A DNA stretch of 64,000 bases from Oenanthe sinensis (taxonomy: Eukaryota; Streptophyta; Magnoliopsida; Apiales; Apiaceae), in contig CM053810.1 in assembly GCA_028671895.1 (NCBI GenBank), positions 63,923,501 to 63,987,500 on the forward strand, in the 5' to 3' direction. Below the pieces are notes generated by a model that worked only from the letters and a program-made list of their open reading frames with translations, ran no database searches and was not told where the DNA came from. Position 1 is the first letter of the stretch, and the number at the start of each line of letters is the position of its first letter. This document shows, one piece after another, positions 1 through 12,500 of the stretch. A program made the translations under genes and the position numbers.

Positions 1-1376
1 ATTGAATTATAAATTACATGAGATTTCTAGTTTTTTGGAAAAATATACATAGTTTTCATTTTTATACCTAGCTAGAATACTATTTCATTAATATTTTTTT
101 TGAAAATAATACTCATTCCTCTTTTCGCTCAATTTCCCTAGTAATTTTATCATTAAAAAAGGTACATCCTCGTATTTGTTTAATATTCTCTCAGCATATA
201 AAATTTCATTTCATATATTGCTCCGTTCATTATTTTCAAGTAAAGAAATTAACCTCCTTACAGTATTCGCAACAGAGTACTGTAATGGAACCCATGTGGA
301 AGAGAGGGGACAAAAAGAGAGGATCAGAGACAAGGGAGGGATGCTGGTGGGATGGAAGTAGAATTAGCATTGCCAATTAACCACCATGACTGAGACTTAT
401 ATGCTATACAGTTTACACACATCACACATGCATACTGCATACATATATATTTCTGAATTTAATTAAAAGAACGATCCAGTCCAGTGATGCATGCTGAGCT
501 ATTGACTGTTCACTACTCTTCCACCAGGATATACACAGTGACAGTGTGCTGGTGAGTTATAGGTGTACCTCGTTTCCTTCCATTAATGCCATCCCTGTAG
601 CTACGCTGCCTGTTTGTTTGTACGTGTATTGATTTTAATTTTGTGGAAGGTGTAACCAAAATAAATGATATTACTAAATTTACTGCATAACTGGCGTAAA
701 AGCTCGTGCGTGCAATTGTAAAATTAAACTTATTTTTAGTTGTGTTATTTATTTTAATTATTTTGTTATTATTTGTTTTTAAAATTTTAATTTTAAATAC
801 ATCTATATAATTTTATTAAAATATTTATTGATCGATATAAATTTCATACCGAGTTTATAAATATTAAATTAATATTTAAAACATAATTAATAAATCACGT
901 ATATATTATGCAACCATATCTATGCATTATTATATATTTTAATTTTAATTTTCTAACTAAATTATTTTTTTAACAATTTAATGTGTATATTGTAAGAAGT
1001 TCTATTTTACGAATTTTCTAATTTTTACCCAAATTTACTAAATTTTTGTATAGAAAATCTAATATCTTATTGTTAAATATAATTTTCTAAACTCATTTAT
1101 TTAATTGTATATATCATAATTGATTTGTGTTGTAAAAAGTGGAAATCAGAATTAGACGATGAACGCATGAAACTCGGATTAATCGGATGAATTGGGCATT
1201 GATCGGAATATTTAATTGAATAATCGGGCATTTAATCAGTTCGATGAGCTACCGAATAGGGATTAATCGTGATTAATCACCGATTTTAGAACAATCAATT
1301 AATCACCGATTTTTAAAACAATATAATTGATTGTTTATTATATTTTGTTTAGTTACATATTTCCGCGTACACTTCA

Positions 1377-1380
<4 letters not shown>
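1..1380. other. AT-rich intergenic, no gene seen
   Basis: No open reading frame with coding character or splice structure is visible. The first 650 bases are less AT-rich than what follows and could be promoter or leader of a gene beyond the left edge, but nothing proves it. Around 1140-1320 a short motif resembling ATTAATCACCGATTTT recurs, which suggests degenerate repeat sequence. Confidence 0.5.

Positions 1381-1446
<66 letters not shown>
1381..1446. repeat. (TA)n microsatellite, about 33 units
   Basis: An uninterrupted TA dinucleotide run. It creates artificial Tyr-Ile reading frames on both strands that should not be taken as genes. Confidence 0.97.
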
Positions 1447-1449
<3 letters not shown>

Positions 1450-1720
1450 CCTTGTACCCACAAACTCTTGTATCGAAAATATCATTTTGTTTTTCACACC
1501 CACAATCTATGATTATGATTATATATCATGAGATTATCGGTTCAATATCTAATAATGATATAAATTCAAAATACAAGGGTTCGAATAACTGGGTGGTATG
1601 AATGAATTATGAATTTAAACATTTATTATAAATCCATTTTTATATGAAAATATATATTTAATACAAATACATACATACATGTATGAAAATATACATTTAT
1701 AATATGAAAAATTATTATAT

Positions 1721-2180
1721 GATTAAAAAATTGATGGTTTGTGTATTAAGCATTTTACTAATAAAACAAAAATTCAAGTAGATCAAATTATTGCAACAAC
1801 GACTATTTAACATGAGGTTACTGGTTTGATACCCAATGATGACATGATTTTATCATTTTTTTAACACAAAATTTTAAATTGTGGTACATATATAATTATG
1901 TAAAATATAAGATTATAATTGTCATTACACAACTAATAAAAAGATAAACTGATAAAAAAATTGAAAGTTTGTTTATTAAGGCTTTTAATAAAAAAACAAA
2001 AATCCAAGTAGATCAAATGGTTGTAATAATTACTATTTAAAAAGGGAATACTCGTTCGATACATAATGATGACATGATTTTATCCTTTTAACAAAAAAAA
2101 ATTAAAATGTGGTACATACGTAATTATGCAAAATATAAAGGCATAACCGTCAATTCACAGCTAATAAAAAGGTAAGTTTT
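1721..2180. repeat. Tandem duplication, two units of about 230 bp
   Basis: Two diverged direct copies lie head to tail, roughly 1721-1950 and 1951-2180. Shared landmarks include AAGTAGATCAAAT, AATGATGACATGATTTTATC and CTAATAAAAAG, in the same order and spacing. The GGTTYGATACCC-like stretch in each unit faintly resembles a tRNA B box, so the unit could be an old SINE, but no A box is convincing. Confidence 0.75.
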
Positions 2181-2417
2181 GCCCTTGTGTTGAGTTTTAA
2201 TATTTAGTAATAGATTTAAATGTCAAGTAAAAGTTAATATTTTATTTTTTTATTTTATATAAAATTTAATATTCGCAATCAATATAATCATAATTTTTTC
2301 ATCTCAAAATATACATATTAAAAGTTAGAACAATTATTATTTAGAAATGGAATAAGTAACATATTTTTTTCATCAAATAAAAATAGTATTATATTATATA
2401 TATATATATATTAGGAT

Positions 2418-3508
2418 TAGGGGTGAGAATTCGGGAATTTGGATGCCAAACCGAAATTAATATGAATATCCAAATTTCTAAATAGATAAAATTTCATATC
2501 CAAATGCTAAACCGAATTATTTTCGGTCGGAAATCGAACCGGAAATTTTAATTCGGTTCAGATTCGAAAATATCCAAAAAACCAAAATTTATATAAAGCG
2601 CAAAAGTGGTTTAAGTAAAATGTTAGATTTTATAAATTAAATAATTATTTTAAGTCTGAATACAAGACCATGTCTCTTAAATTTGATTAGTAATTAGAAA
2701 AAATAAAATAAGGAATCATGAATTTACTAAAACTATAATAAAATAAATAATGATTCAATGACTCCATTGAGTAAATCATGACTCTACGAAATTATGAATA
2801 CATATAAGTTATATTTAATAAAGATGTAATGAAAAAGATAAAAGTTATATGTTGATATTATTTATCTTGTATAAATCACAATTACAATTAAAATGTATAT
2901 AAAAGAATAAATATTTATACTATATTATTAAAACCGCAATGACAAATGTTTGGTCGATCGTCCATCTAGCAAGTTCTCTTTTTATACAACTCTTTTAAAA
3001 CATAAATTCTATCTACAACTCTATCATTAATTAGTCCTCTTTTTGTAGAACAATCCAATAACATATCTTCATTCTATTACTTCTCAAACTCTCCAATTTA
3101 TTTGAAATTACATCTTATTAATTAAATCTCATAAACATTAAAACAATATTATTATTTTATCTATATCAAATAATTTTTATTATATAATATATTATTATAA
3201 CCGGCATATTAAAAAAATTAAATATTTAAATCATGTAAAATAATTAATATATAACTTATTAATACCGTCCGTGCTTTGCACGGGTTATAAGTTAATATAT
3301 ATATATATAATATTATTTAAATAAATTAATTCGGATTTATCGAATAATTTGGATAATCCAAAAATCCAAAGAATAAAAACGATATTACAAAATAAACTAA
3401 TATGCATTCCAAATACCGAACCATATTTGATCGGGTCGGTATCCAAAGTAAATTATTTTGAATTTATCCATTCGATATATGGATATCTGAACCGAATGCT
3501 CATCCCTA
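2418..3508. mobile_element. Non-autonomous hAT element, 1.09 kb
   Basis: Terminal inverted repeats are TAGGGGTGAGAATTCGG on the left and TAGGGATGAGCATTCGG as the reverse complement of the right end. It is flanked by an 8-bp target duplication with one mismatch (ATTAGGAT at 2410-2417, ATTAGAAT at 3509-3516). An 8-bp duplication with TAGGGRTG termini is the known signature of the hAT superfamily. No transposase reading frame is present. Subterminal regions are full of CCGAA/TTCGG motifs, as is usual for hAT ends. A second, Helitron-like repeat appears to be nested inside. Confidence 0.85.
2916..3296 (+). mobile_element. Putative Helitron-like repeat nested in the hAT element
   Basis: The left side begins TATACTATATTATTAAAACC and the right side carries a perfect short palindrome, CCGTGCTTTGCACGG at 3269-3283, followed by GTTATAAGTTA. 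Small plant Helitrons often end in such a GC hairpin. The expected 3' CTRR terminus and 5' TC are not clear, so the class is an inference. A related copy in the opposite direction lies at about 36.86-37.34 kb. Confidence 0.4.
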
Positions 3509-3516
3509 ATTAGAAT

Positions 3517-5900
3517 TATGATGTTAAGAAAATTTACCCACAAATGAGACAAAAAAATTCTAAAAAAGTAATAAAATTTCAAACACAGGATCACAAATAA
3601 GCAGCAGGGGTAACGCAGCACGCAAGCGCGGGGTAAGCGACCGCCAACGACGTAGGACTCTGAAAATTTAAAACTCAAATTTATACATCCTTATATATAT
3701 TTATAGATATTAATAATAAAAAAATTATAATTTATTAATAAAGTTGAGAAAGATTGATAATATTATAATTAAAATCATTTTTTTTAGATTTTATTTTTTT
3801 ATTTAAAATATATTTCGATAGTTTATTTATTTAAAAAATATAATTTAATAATTTTAATATATATAAATATATAAAAAACCCAATTTTAAAATTTTACACA
3901 TGAGCCCAAAAATATTTGAAATTTGCTACTAATAAGCACGTACACATCTCAAAAGGTAGGACCTCACAGACAACTCCCTCCCTCCGGTTTAAAATACACG
4001 TCGCTTGATTTTCTATATAAATTTAATTTATGATAATTTATAAATTTATATTATAATTATTTTATATAATTTTTATATATAATAATGCCAGTCAAACTAA
4101 ATAATTATAATTTAATTATTTTATTTTTAATTCTAACAATTTATAATTAGTTTATGGTTGCCAAATTAAAAAATTAAACTTAATTTTATTAATCATCCAA
4201 AATCGATTAAACCAACCCATAGGTCCGATACTAACCCCTGCTGCTACAGATAATGGATATGCAAGTTGAGTTAATCGACTCCAACCAACTTGGTGAAAAT
4301 GAAATGAGAAAGGAATGAAATAAAAAATTATAAACAAATTTTATGTAAAAAAAAATGTATGAGTAAATTGTGAATAAATATGAGGGAGTTTAAATTTATT
4401 ATGATGAAAATTATAAGAAAAATGATGATAAAATGAAGTGAAACATTTTTTTCAAAACATATAAATTAGAATTATAATTCAAATAATTTAGAATGGAACG
4501 AAAACATTTTCCCCTTATTCCATTCCATCGGGACTAAAGATTGTCTGTGGACTGGCTGTGTGTCACATGCATGGAAGGGATTTGACATCGTATTGCCAAA
4601 ACACATGATAAAGTGTTCACTGAGGACTTGGGAGCCAAGTCACTCATTTAAAACTTTCTTTACGATCAATCAATGATATATTCTCACTGATACCTGGTTT
4701 AAATATTCAATCTGTCTCCATCTCTTCTCACTGATTAATCTGGCATCTAAATCTATGAGGTAAAAAGTCAATTTGTACGTTAGATAGTTCCAATTGTTTC
4801 CTTCTTTTTATTTTCTTATGATAAAAAAATAAAATTTTAATAAAAGAAAATATATATTATATATTTAAAAAATTATTAAAAATTATATTATTAGAAAATA
4901 ATCTGGTCTATTTTAAGATATATTTTTCAAAATTTTAAAATTATAAAAGGATAATACATAAATTATAATAAAAATTTGACAATAAACAATCAAAGATTAA
5001 TCAAAATCCGATCAATAACGAAGAGATTAATGTTATATAGTAGTGATATAAATCCACAATACAAAAGATCATAATACTTTCTTATGTTCTGTTAAACATT
5101 TTAGTCACTAGCGGTATTAGGTAGTATGTGGACGTGACTGGGCTCTTAACTTGTAAGCAAGTGATGAAGGCCCAATGGTGTCCTTTTCTGTTGTATTTCA
5201 AAGGGATGTATAGCATGGCCGCATGCTTACTCGATTGATCGGAAGGAGATAATAACAATGCTATCATTAATTACTTAATTACTACAGTATCTATATTACA
5301 TGCTTCACTCTAGCTGATTAAATAATGTTATATACTCCGTATATTACAGTATCTATATTTCCCATGCCAAATTAATAATCATTTTTGAAGAATTTGTTTA
5401 ATGATAGTTTGTCTTTCTCTTAATGCAACACAATTTTTTTAAACAGCTTTTTAATAATACCCTACTTTATTTATTATTTTAATGTTATCTGACCTCATAT
5501 ATATATTGAGCCAATGCATTAATTATAGATAAATAATGTGAAAAAGTATTATATTTAAGATTTTTTAATATAGGTAAAAATTTCAAAATTGATTAATAAT
5601 AGGAGCATGTGATATCTGACTTTAGAGTAGAATACTTGTATGTATCTTATGAAAAGTCTCTGGGTTATCACTTGTATATCCAGGCCCATTGTAGGAGGTA
5701 ATACTAGAGATGGTTTCATGGATACCAAAAAAAGGATTTGACCTATCGGCTGCATATTATTATTTTTTATGAATAATGTCCAAAAAATTTCCCAAATCAC
5801 TAGGTATCATTATGTTATTGATCATTTTCTTAAAAATAATATATAGTTAGTGTATATTAATATGCGCCCCACCAATAAAACAATGTCATATATGATTTGA
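3517..5900. other. AT-rich intergenic, no gene seen
   Basis: Very AT-rich with short open frames only. A lone CTCCCTCC motif near 3976 suggests a degraded Stowaway end without a partner. Nothing in 4150-5800 shows splice sites or conserved protein motifs that I recognise. Confidence 0.5.
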
Positions 5901-5902
5901 TA

Positions 5903-6393
5903 CTCCCTCCATTTCAAATTACTTGTCTATTTTGACTTTTACATGTAATTTATGTATTGACCGCATAGTTATATAATTTTTTTTTAAATAATTTCTCGTT
6001 GAGAATAAAAATTCAAATATTAAACTTTTACTCCCTCCGTTCCCTTTTAATTGTCCACTTTATTTTTAGTGCGGTGAAACTAACTCATCTTTGATGGCAA
6101 TTTAATTATAATATATAATTGAAAAAAAATTAAAATTTTATATTGTTAAAAAATAAAGATAATCTACTTTAAAATATATTTTTTAATTTTTTAAAATTAT
6201 AAAAGAACAATTTTTAATTGTTAATAAAAAACTAGTCAATTTGACCACAAAATATCAAAAAAGGATTATTAATTAGGGACGGAAAAAATATTGACAAAAA
6301 GAATTTTTTTTAAATAATTTATATAATTATGCGGTTAATACACCTTAAATTACGCGTAAAATCAAACTGGACAAATAATTAGGGATGGAGGAG
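5903..6393. mobile_element. Stowaway-like MITE (outer), 491 bp
   Basis: Starts CTCCCTCCATTTC and ends with the inverted form GATGGAGGAG, flanked by TA on each side (5901-5902, 6394-6395). The inverted repeats can be followed for about 100 bases inward, through matching landmarks such as the ACCGCATA block. CTCCCTCC termini and a TA duplication are typical of Stowaway/Tc1-mariner MITEs. It is interrupted by a second element of the same class. Confidence 0.85.
6031..6288. mobile_element. Stowaway-like MITE (inner, nested), about 258 bp
   Basis: Begins CTCCCTCCGTTCCC after TA (6029-6030) and ends GGGACGGAAAAAA before TA (6289-6290). It sits entirely inside the outer Stowaway element, so it inserted later. 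Its right terminus is more worn than its left. Confidence 0.7.
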
Positions 6394-6395
6394 TA

Positions 6396-7617
6396 ATATT
6401 TTTGGAACCCAATTTGGATCTCTAGCAATACTTTTTTTTATATAGTACTCACTATGGTTTTAAATAGTAAATTTTTGACTTTTTGACAGACATATTAAGA
6501 GTAAAAAATACATACTTATAATTGATATTATCTTTTAAATTTTATATCATATAAAATTTTATTTTAATTTTTATTAAATACATGTATGTATTTTTTACTA
6601 CCGTGAAAAGAAAAAAGAATAACTCCATGTGTCTTCTATGTGCGCGCTCTCTCCTGTCAAAAAATTATTATTATGGATTAGAGGTTCAATACTCCCACCG
6701 GCAACATAGCGGAAGCAGAACCAGCACTCGGGCGTGCGTCATAACCAGAACCGGCAACTGTGTTCTGTCATCTGTGTACGTATATAAGTACGTAACCTAC
6801 AGCGTAGTCATTTTTTTCTGTTACAAGAACATCTCCAATGGACACCTTGAAGAGTTATCAAAAATTGTCAACTCATTATAAATAATATTAATATTTTATT
6901 TTATCTTTCATCCACATTAAGCGTGTCAATTTTTTACTCTAATAGTCAACAACCCATGCAAATTGCTCAAATGGTCATCACATTAACTATTTCTCCAATT
7001 AATATAATAGTAATGCGTATATATACATTTCAGGTAATATTTGTCTTTTATCTATTTTGAGGAGGTGCCAAAAGTGTCAAAAATTGGAAACTTTTTAGTA
7101 CCCTTAAAACTCTAATAAATGATAACTAATAGTGTCATGTCACATAAACTTGACACTCCACTTAACACGGAGATACTCTAATTGGATGTGAGGGCCAATT
7201 TTTGCATAACTCGACTAATCTCAGTTAGTGATTAATTTAGCAACCTGATCCATTTAAATTCGAATTGTTTTTATAAGAACCGTGCATCTAACTACATAAT
7301 CTCGCACTCGCGCTTACCTTTGAGGTACGGGAGATGGGTCGTAATCATATTTATACAGTAGTATACATTATCCCAACCTGGTGGCTGTGCATTATTAGCA
7401 GCCCTACATATTGAATATCCAACTCAACGTTTCTACGTTATATAATACTACCACAGTACCATGTTTACGAATATTTAAGTGTTACACTTGCTTTACAAAC
7501 AAACTAATATTATACAAATTCAATTAGTAATCTTGTCTGGCCTTGAAGATTTTGAACACTAAATTGTATGCCTTGTGTCGGTTTCTATGTAACAAGCTAG
7601 ATTACAGATAGTCGATA
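6396..7617. other. Intergenic, no gene seen
   Basis: Short open frames only. The stretch 6830-7180 has loosely inverted ends (ATCTCCAATGG near 6832 and a GGAGAT/ATTGG block near 7165) that may be an old MITE, but I could not find a matching target duplication. Confidence 0.45.
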
Positions 7618-7625
7618 GTTGATAC

Positions 7626-8299
7626 TAGGGGTGAACAAAAATCCGATTAAACCGCCAATCCGAACCAACCCGCCCCTTTTTTCGGCCGAATAAACCGAAC
7701 CGTCCGAAACCAAAATATAAATGAGTTATTTTTAAAAAAACCCGAACTAATTGGGTTGGGTAAGGGTTTAACAAATTTTAACCCTTACCCAACCCGAACC
7801 GAACCGATTACATAAAATGCAAAATTTTTTGTATATTTTCTGCATATTCTATATATTTTTTACATATTTTCTACAAATTTCTGCACTATATAAATTTTCT
7901 GCACTATATAAATTTTTTGCAACACTTTCCGGCTCTTGCAACATTTTCTGCAACAAGCAGAATTTTCTGCAACAGTGCAGAATTTTTTCTACAAATTTCT
8001 GCACTATATAAATTTTCTGCAACAGTACAAAATATTTTCTACAAATTTCTGCACTATATAAATTTCTGCACTATATAAATTTCTGCAACAGTGCAGAATA
8101 TTTTTTACAAATTTCTGCAACAGTGCAGAAATTTCTGGGTTGGGTTGGGTTACGATTATAAAAAACCGAACTAGTTGGGTTGGGTTGGGTTACGATTTTT
8201 TTTTACAATTAATGGGTTGATTTTTTATAAAACCGAACTAATCGGGTTGAGTCGAGTTTTGACGAAAACCCGACCCGAACCAACCCATGTTCACCCCTA
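7626..8299. mobile_element. Non-autonomous hAT element, 674 bp
   Basis: Perfect 12-bp terminal inverted repeats, TAGGGGTGAACA and TGTTCACCCCTA, are flanked by a perfect 8-bp target duplication GTTGATAC (7618-7625 and 8300-8307). Subterminal sequence is packed with CCGAACC/GGTTGGG motifs on both sides. There is no transposase frame. The perfect duplication indicates a fairly recent insertion. The centre is filled by a minisatellite. Confidence 0.95.
7817..8135. repeat. Minisatellite inside the hAT element
   Basis: An irregular array of short units built on TTTCTGCACTATATAAAT and TTTCTGCAACAGTGCAGAA. The second unit type is itself partly palindromic (CTGCAACAGTGCAG). The array makes an artificial Phe/Cys/Ile-rich frame that is not a gene. 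Confidence 0.85.
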
Positions 8300-8307
8300 G
8301 TTGATAC

Positions 8308-9015
8308 TTCTTCAACTTTCAGTCATATGTTTTTAGGGGATCAATCAAATTGCAGTTATTAAGTGCACTAGTACCCCGTGGAATAATAGCCCGTTGAAAC
8401 TTTACCTTCTTCAACGACCCAGAAATTGATGTTCCTCTACTGGAAAAGACCCAATATTAAATTATTGAAATTTTCTATAAATAAATACTGAAATAGCTAG
8501 GTCAAAAAAAATACACAGTGATAAATAATTATTTTTTTTTTAAATTTTTTGATAGTTACAAGACAAATAAATATGACATGGGAGCTCCAACCGCATACGA
8601 AACCTAAGCGTGTTATTATATTACAATGATCGCCGATCGATACTGTATACTATACTCTACAAAGGTAGTTTCCAAAAGAAAGAAAAACAATACAAGGTGG
8701 CAGTGTACATATTAGTACGTTGAGCAACAAATTAAGCAGAAGCGGGAATATAAACAAGTTTCCAGGATGCAAGGGGGATAAAATAAATGAAGAGGGGCCA
8801 GTACAGATAGTCATGATACACAGTAAGGAGGGTCAATCGATCAAAGACTATTAGTCTATTAAGCATTGATTTGATTTAAAATATACCCCACTTGAGATCT
8901 TCTTCGCCTCTCTCTGAAATTTGACCCATTATATAACGACTTGATTTTTAAAATTCAATTAACACTATATATACATATTATCGTATCTTAAAACTTATGA
9001 TCTAATGCGTGTAAG

Positions 9016-9067
<52 letters not shown>

Positions 9068-9509
9068 ACTCATATATTATTATAACATATTTAATCAGTT
9101 TCTATAAAGTCGTGGTGTCAACTAGATCTGTTAATAATTTTAAAGATATGATAATTATAGGAGGGGAGGGAGAGAGCCAAAAAATAATAAATAAATACAA
9201 CCAGAGCTAGAGCTAGAGTTAAAATTAATAATAAAAAAATGGGAAGCAGACGGATTGACTTGAAGAAGAAAATAAAAGGAGCAGCAGAGGGAGGGAGAGG
9301 CCTCGTCGTCGTCCAAAATCACCTTACAGTCTCCCCCTGATCCCTCCTTTTTAATCGCGTTATTTATAAATAAACGCATGCAATCACATCATAGATATAT
9401 GCAAATCAAATTAAATTTGGTGATACATAATTAAATGAAATATATAGTTTAGAACAAATTTCGATGCAACATCTAGGCGTGCATGAGGCCATTATTATCA
9501 TAATCACAA
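8308..9509. other. Intergenic and presumptive promoter of the MAPKKK gene
   Basis: Contains a (TA)n run at about 9020-9062 and a purine-rich stretch at 9160-9310 that may belong to the leader of the downstream kinase gene. No coding evidence on either strand. Confidence 0.5.
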
Positions 9510-12500
9510 ATGTATTGGTGGCGGAAATCATCCGTGAGTGAGATTCCCCGTCTCATTCTTTATCTTTCTCCGACGACATTCATTCGAAATATTCCATTTT
9601 TGGTCATTTAAATCTCGAGATTGCCGCCTTACCACATCCCGCGCCAAGAAACTACGTCATCTCTCTGTTGACGAGACTCTTGGATCATCTGACGCTCTTA
9701 AAAAAGTGGACGGATACTCTATGGCTCCGCAACCTTTGCCTCTTCCGGAACGTCCGTCCAATATTGCTGTCAGCATGCGCCTTCCTTCGCCTCCTGCTTC
9801 CAGAGCCAGAGAGGAGAGGGAGAAATCCGACGCTTTTTCCTTGACTTCCGAAATCTCTAGGTAATTATAATCTCCTCAACTACATTCGTCATATTCATGT
9901 CATTACTACGAGCCTGGTAAAATTCTTTTTATGTTTGTTAGGGCTTTGGCCTTTGGGTCGAAACTCTATTTACCATTGCAATATTAATTGCTCTGCTCAT
10001 TCTTGCCTTTTCACTCTTTCATTTGATTTTAGGGGACGATAGCTCACAGTTCGACTAGTTTGTTTAAATCATACTTTAAGCATATATATATGTTTCAACT
10101 GTATATACTGATTATTGATCTCAATCAAATTTGAGTTTATTATTTTACTAGTACTTTCATTTCATTGTTTAACTTGTACATTTTTTTTAAAACAAATTAT
10201 CTGCTTCAAATTTCAGTAAAATAGCCAGCCAAGGTGCTCCAAGAAATACAGAGCATGCTGAAACTCTGGCATCTAGGAGGTCACCTGGTAGACTATATGG
10301 TGCTGACAAGACAAGGACCTACAAGCTCAATGTCCCTAACAGTATTCCTATTAGCTCCTTCTCAAGTCCATCTCTCAGCCCAGGAAAAAATGCTTCTGAT
10401 ACTTTTACATCCCATCACTCGTCTCCATCAGCATTTCATAATTGGTCTGCACCTGAGCTTCCTTCTGCAGATATGATTATAGGTTATGGACATCCTTATC
10501 ACCTTTATGACAAAACTACCATCAATGCTGATAATTCCTCGCTCCATAATCAAAAACTGAATTTTGGTCACAGTGCCATTAGCCCTCACGGAGCTGTATC
10601 ACCATTGCATAGATTATCCACTGATGCTTCAACAACACGACGTGATAGTAGTAATCAGACAAATGTGCATCCCTTGCCGCTCCCTCCAACTGCCTCTACA
10701 GCTTCACAACCAGTTCCCAGTCCCAAAGTTACAGCTAAGCCAGAAAAAGGGAAAAGTCATTGGAACAAGGGAAAACTTATTGGACGTGGGACATTCGGTA
10801 GTGTTTACGTTGGCTCCGATAGGTTCGTAGTACTATGCTTTTGTTGATATAGTTATTAGGCTAGGAAGTTAATATTGATTTTGTTTCTTCTACAGAGAGA
10901 CCGGAGCATTGTGTGCAATGAAAGAAGTTGAATTGGTAGCGAACGATCAAAAATCTGCAGAATGTATAAGGCAATTAGAGCAGGTTGGACTCTATGTTTA
11001 TTATATATTAATTATATCTATCATAGAGTTAATACGCTTATATTCCTATGTACCAAATTAATTCACTATCAGCCTCTCTTGTGCATAGTCTGAACTGAGT
11101 ACTGATCTTTCAAATTATTATGGTGTTTTAACCATATTCCTCCCCTTGGTATTATAATAATTAGTTTTTTTCTTTCAATTTATATCTATTATTGCAGGAA
11201 ATTCAAGTTCTACGTCAACTAAAACATCCAAATATTGTACAGTATTATGGTAGTGAAACAGTGAGTCTGTTGCCCAGTGTCTAATCTTATCTTCTAGTAG
11301 TATCGGATTATACATGCTAAATAGAATTTAATTGTGTACATGCAGGTTGGTGACCGATTTTACATATATTTGGAGTATGTTCACCCTGGTTCATTAGTTA
11401 ATTATATTCGTGATCACTGTGGAGCAATCACAGAATCTATTGTGCGCAACTTCACACGCCACATTCTTTCTGGGTTGGCTTACTTGCATAGCACAAAGAC
11501 AATACATAGGTACATGTCTTTTTATATATGAATGAGTTGAGGAATTATACACTCTTGAGTACTTTTTTTGTTTTGTTGATAAAGCTCGAGGACCAAACTT
11601 AGATACATCTATGATCTATTAATAATCTTTTTAATGCTGTGATGAAATGGCAAAACGAGAGTTTTTAGATAGACTGAATTTTTAATCTGCATGAGCACCT
11701 CAATCCTAGGGTAATTAAGTAAAGTTCTATATCTGAAATGTGAAGTGTGACACTAATATCACATACAGGGACATCAAAGGAGCCAATTTGCTTGTTGACG
11801 CATATGGTGTAGTCAAGCTTGCAGACTTTGGAATGGCGAAGCATGTAAGTGTCTAATCATTATAATTGTCAATGTGGAACTCAAAATCACTAAATAAATT
11901 CATGATAGAGTTTATATGAAAAGAGTCTCTTTCATTAGTCAATGGTTTCTATTATATTTCATCATTTTGGGATTAAAAGATAAACTGGTATACAGCTTAA
12001 TGGACAAGCAGCTAACCTGTCCCTAAAGGGAAGTCCATACTGGATGGCTCCTGAGGTATGTAGCTCATGTAGCTTTGGCAACCCATCTCTTCAGTGCTCT
12101 CTGTGTATCCTCTTTATAATGCTGATGTATCGTTCTCTGCAGCTCTTACAGCCTGATATGCAAAACGATAATGGCCCTGACCTTGCTCTAGCTGTTGATA
12201 TCTGGAGTTTGGGTTGTACGATTATTGAAATGATGAACGGGAAACCTCCTTGGAGTGAATATGAAGGGGTTAGTACTTGGTACTTGCGGTTGCCTCATGT
12301 TTGACATAAATTAAGTCTGTCTTCATCAAAATTTCCAGTTTTATAAATCACTTTCACTTTCAAAAGCTTCATACCCTATCATAATTTCAATGATGTATTA
12401 TGTGCTCATTTGGATACAATATTATAAAATAATTCACCCATTCCTCTCTGTTACGTAAACTGCTTACATGGTTCTATCACTACAGCCTGCAGCTATGTTT

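Noticed and set aside
1303..1531. Three overlapping Tyr-Ile frames on both strands
   Set aside because: They are translations of the (TA)n microsatellite, with no coding features.
4152..4337. Minus-strand frame with a Pro/Gly-containing segment (SVAAGVSIGPMGW)
   Set aside because: Looks locally protein-like but is short, isolated and without splice sites or a known domain.
7817..8011. Phe/Cys-rich 64-codon frame
   Set aside because: Lies wholly in the minisatellite inside the hAT element.
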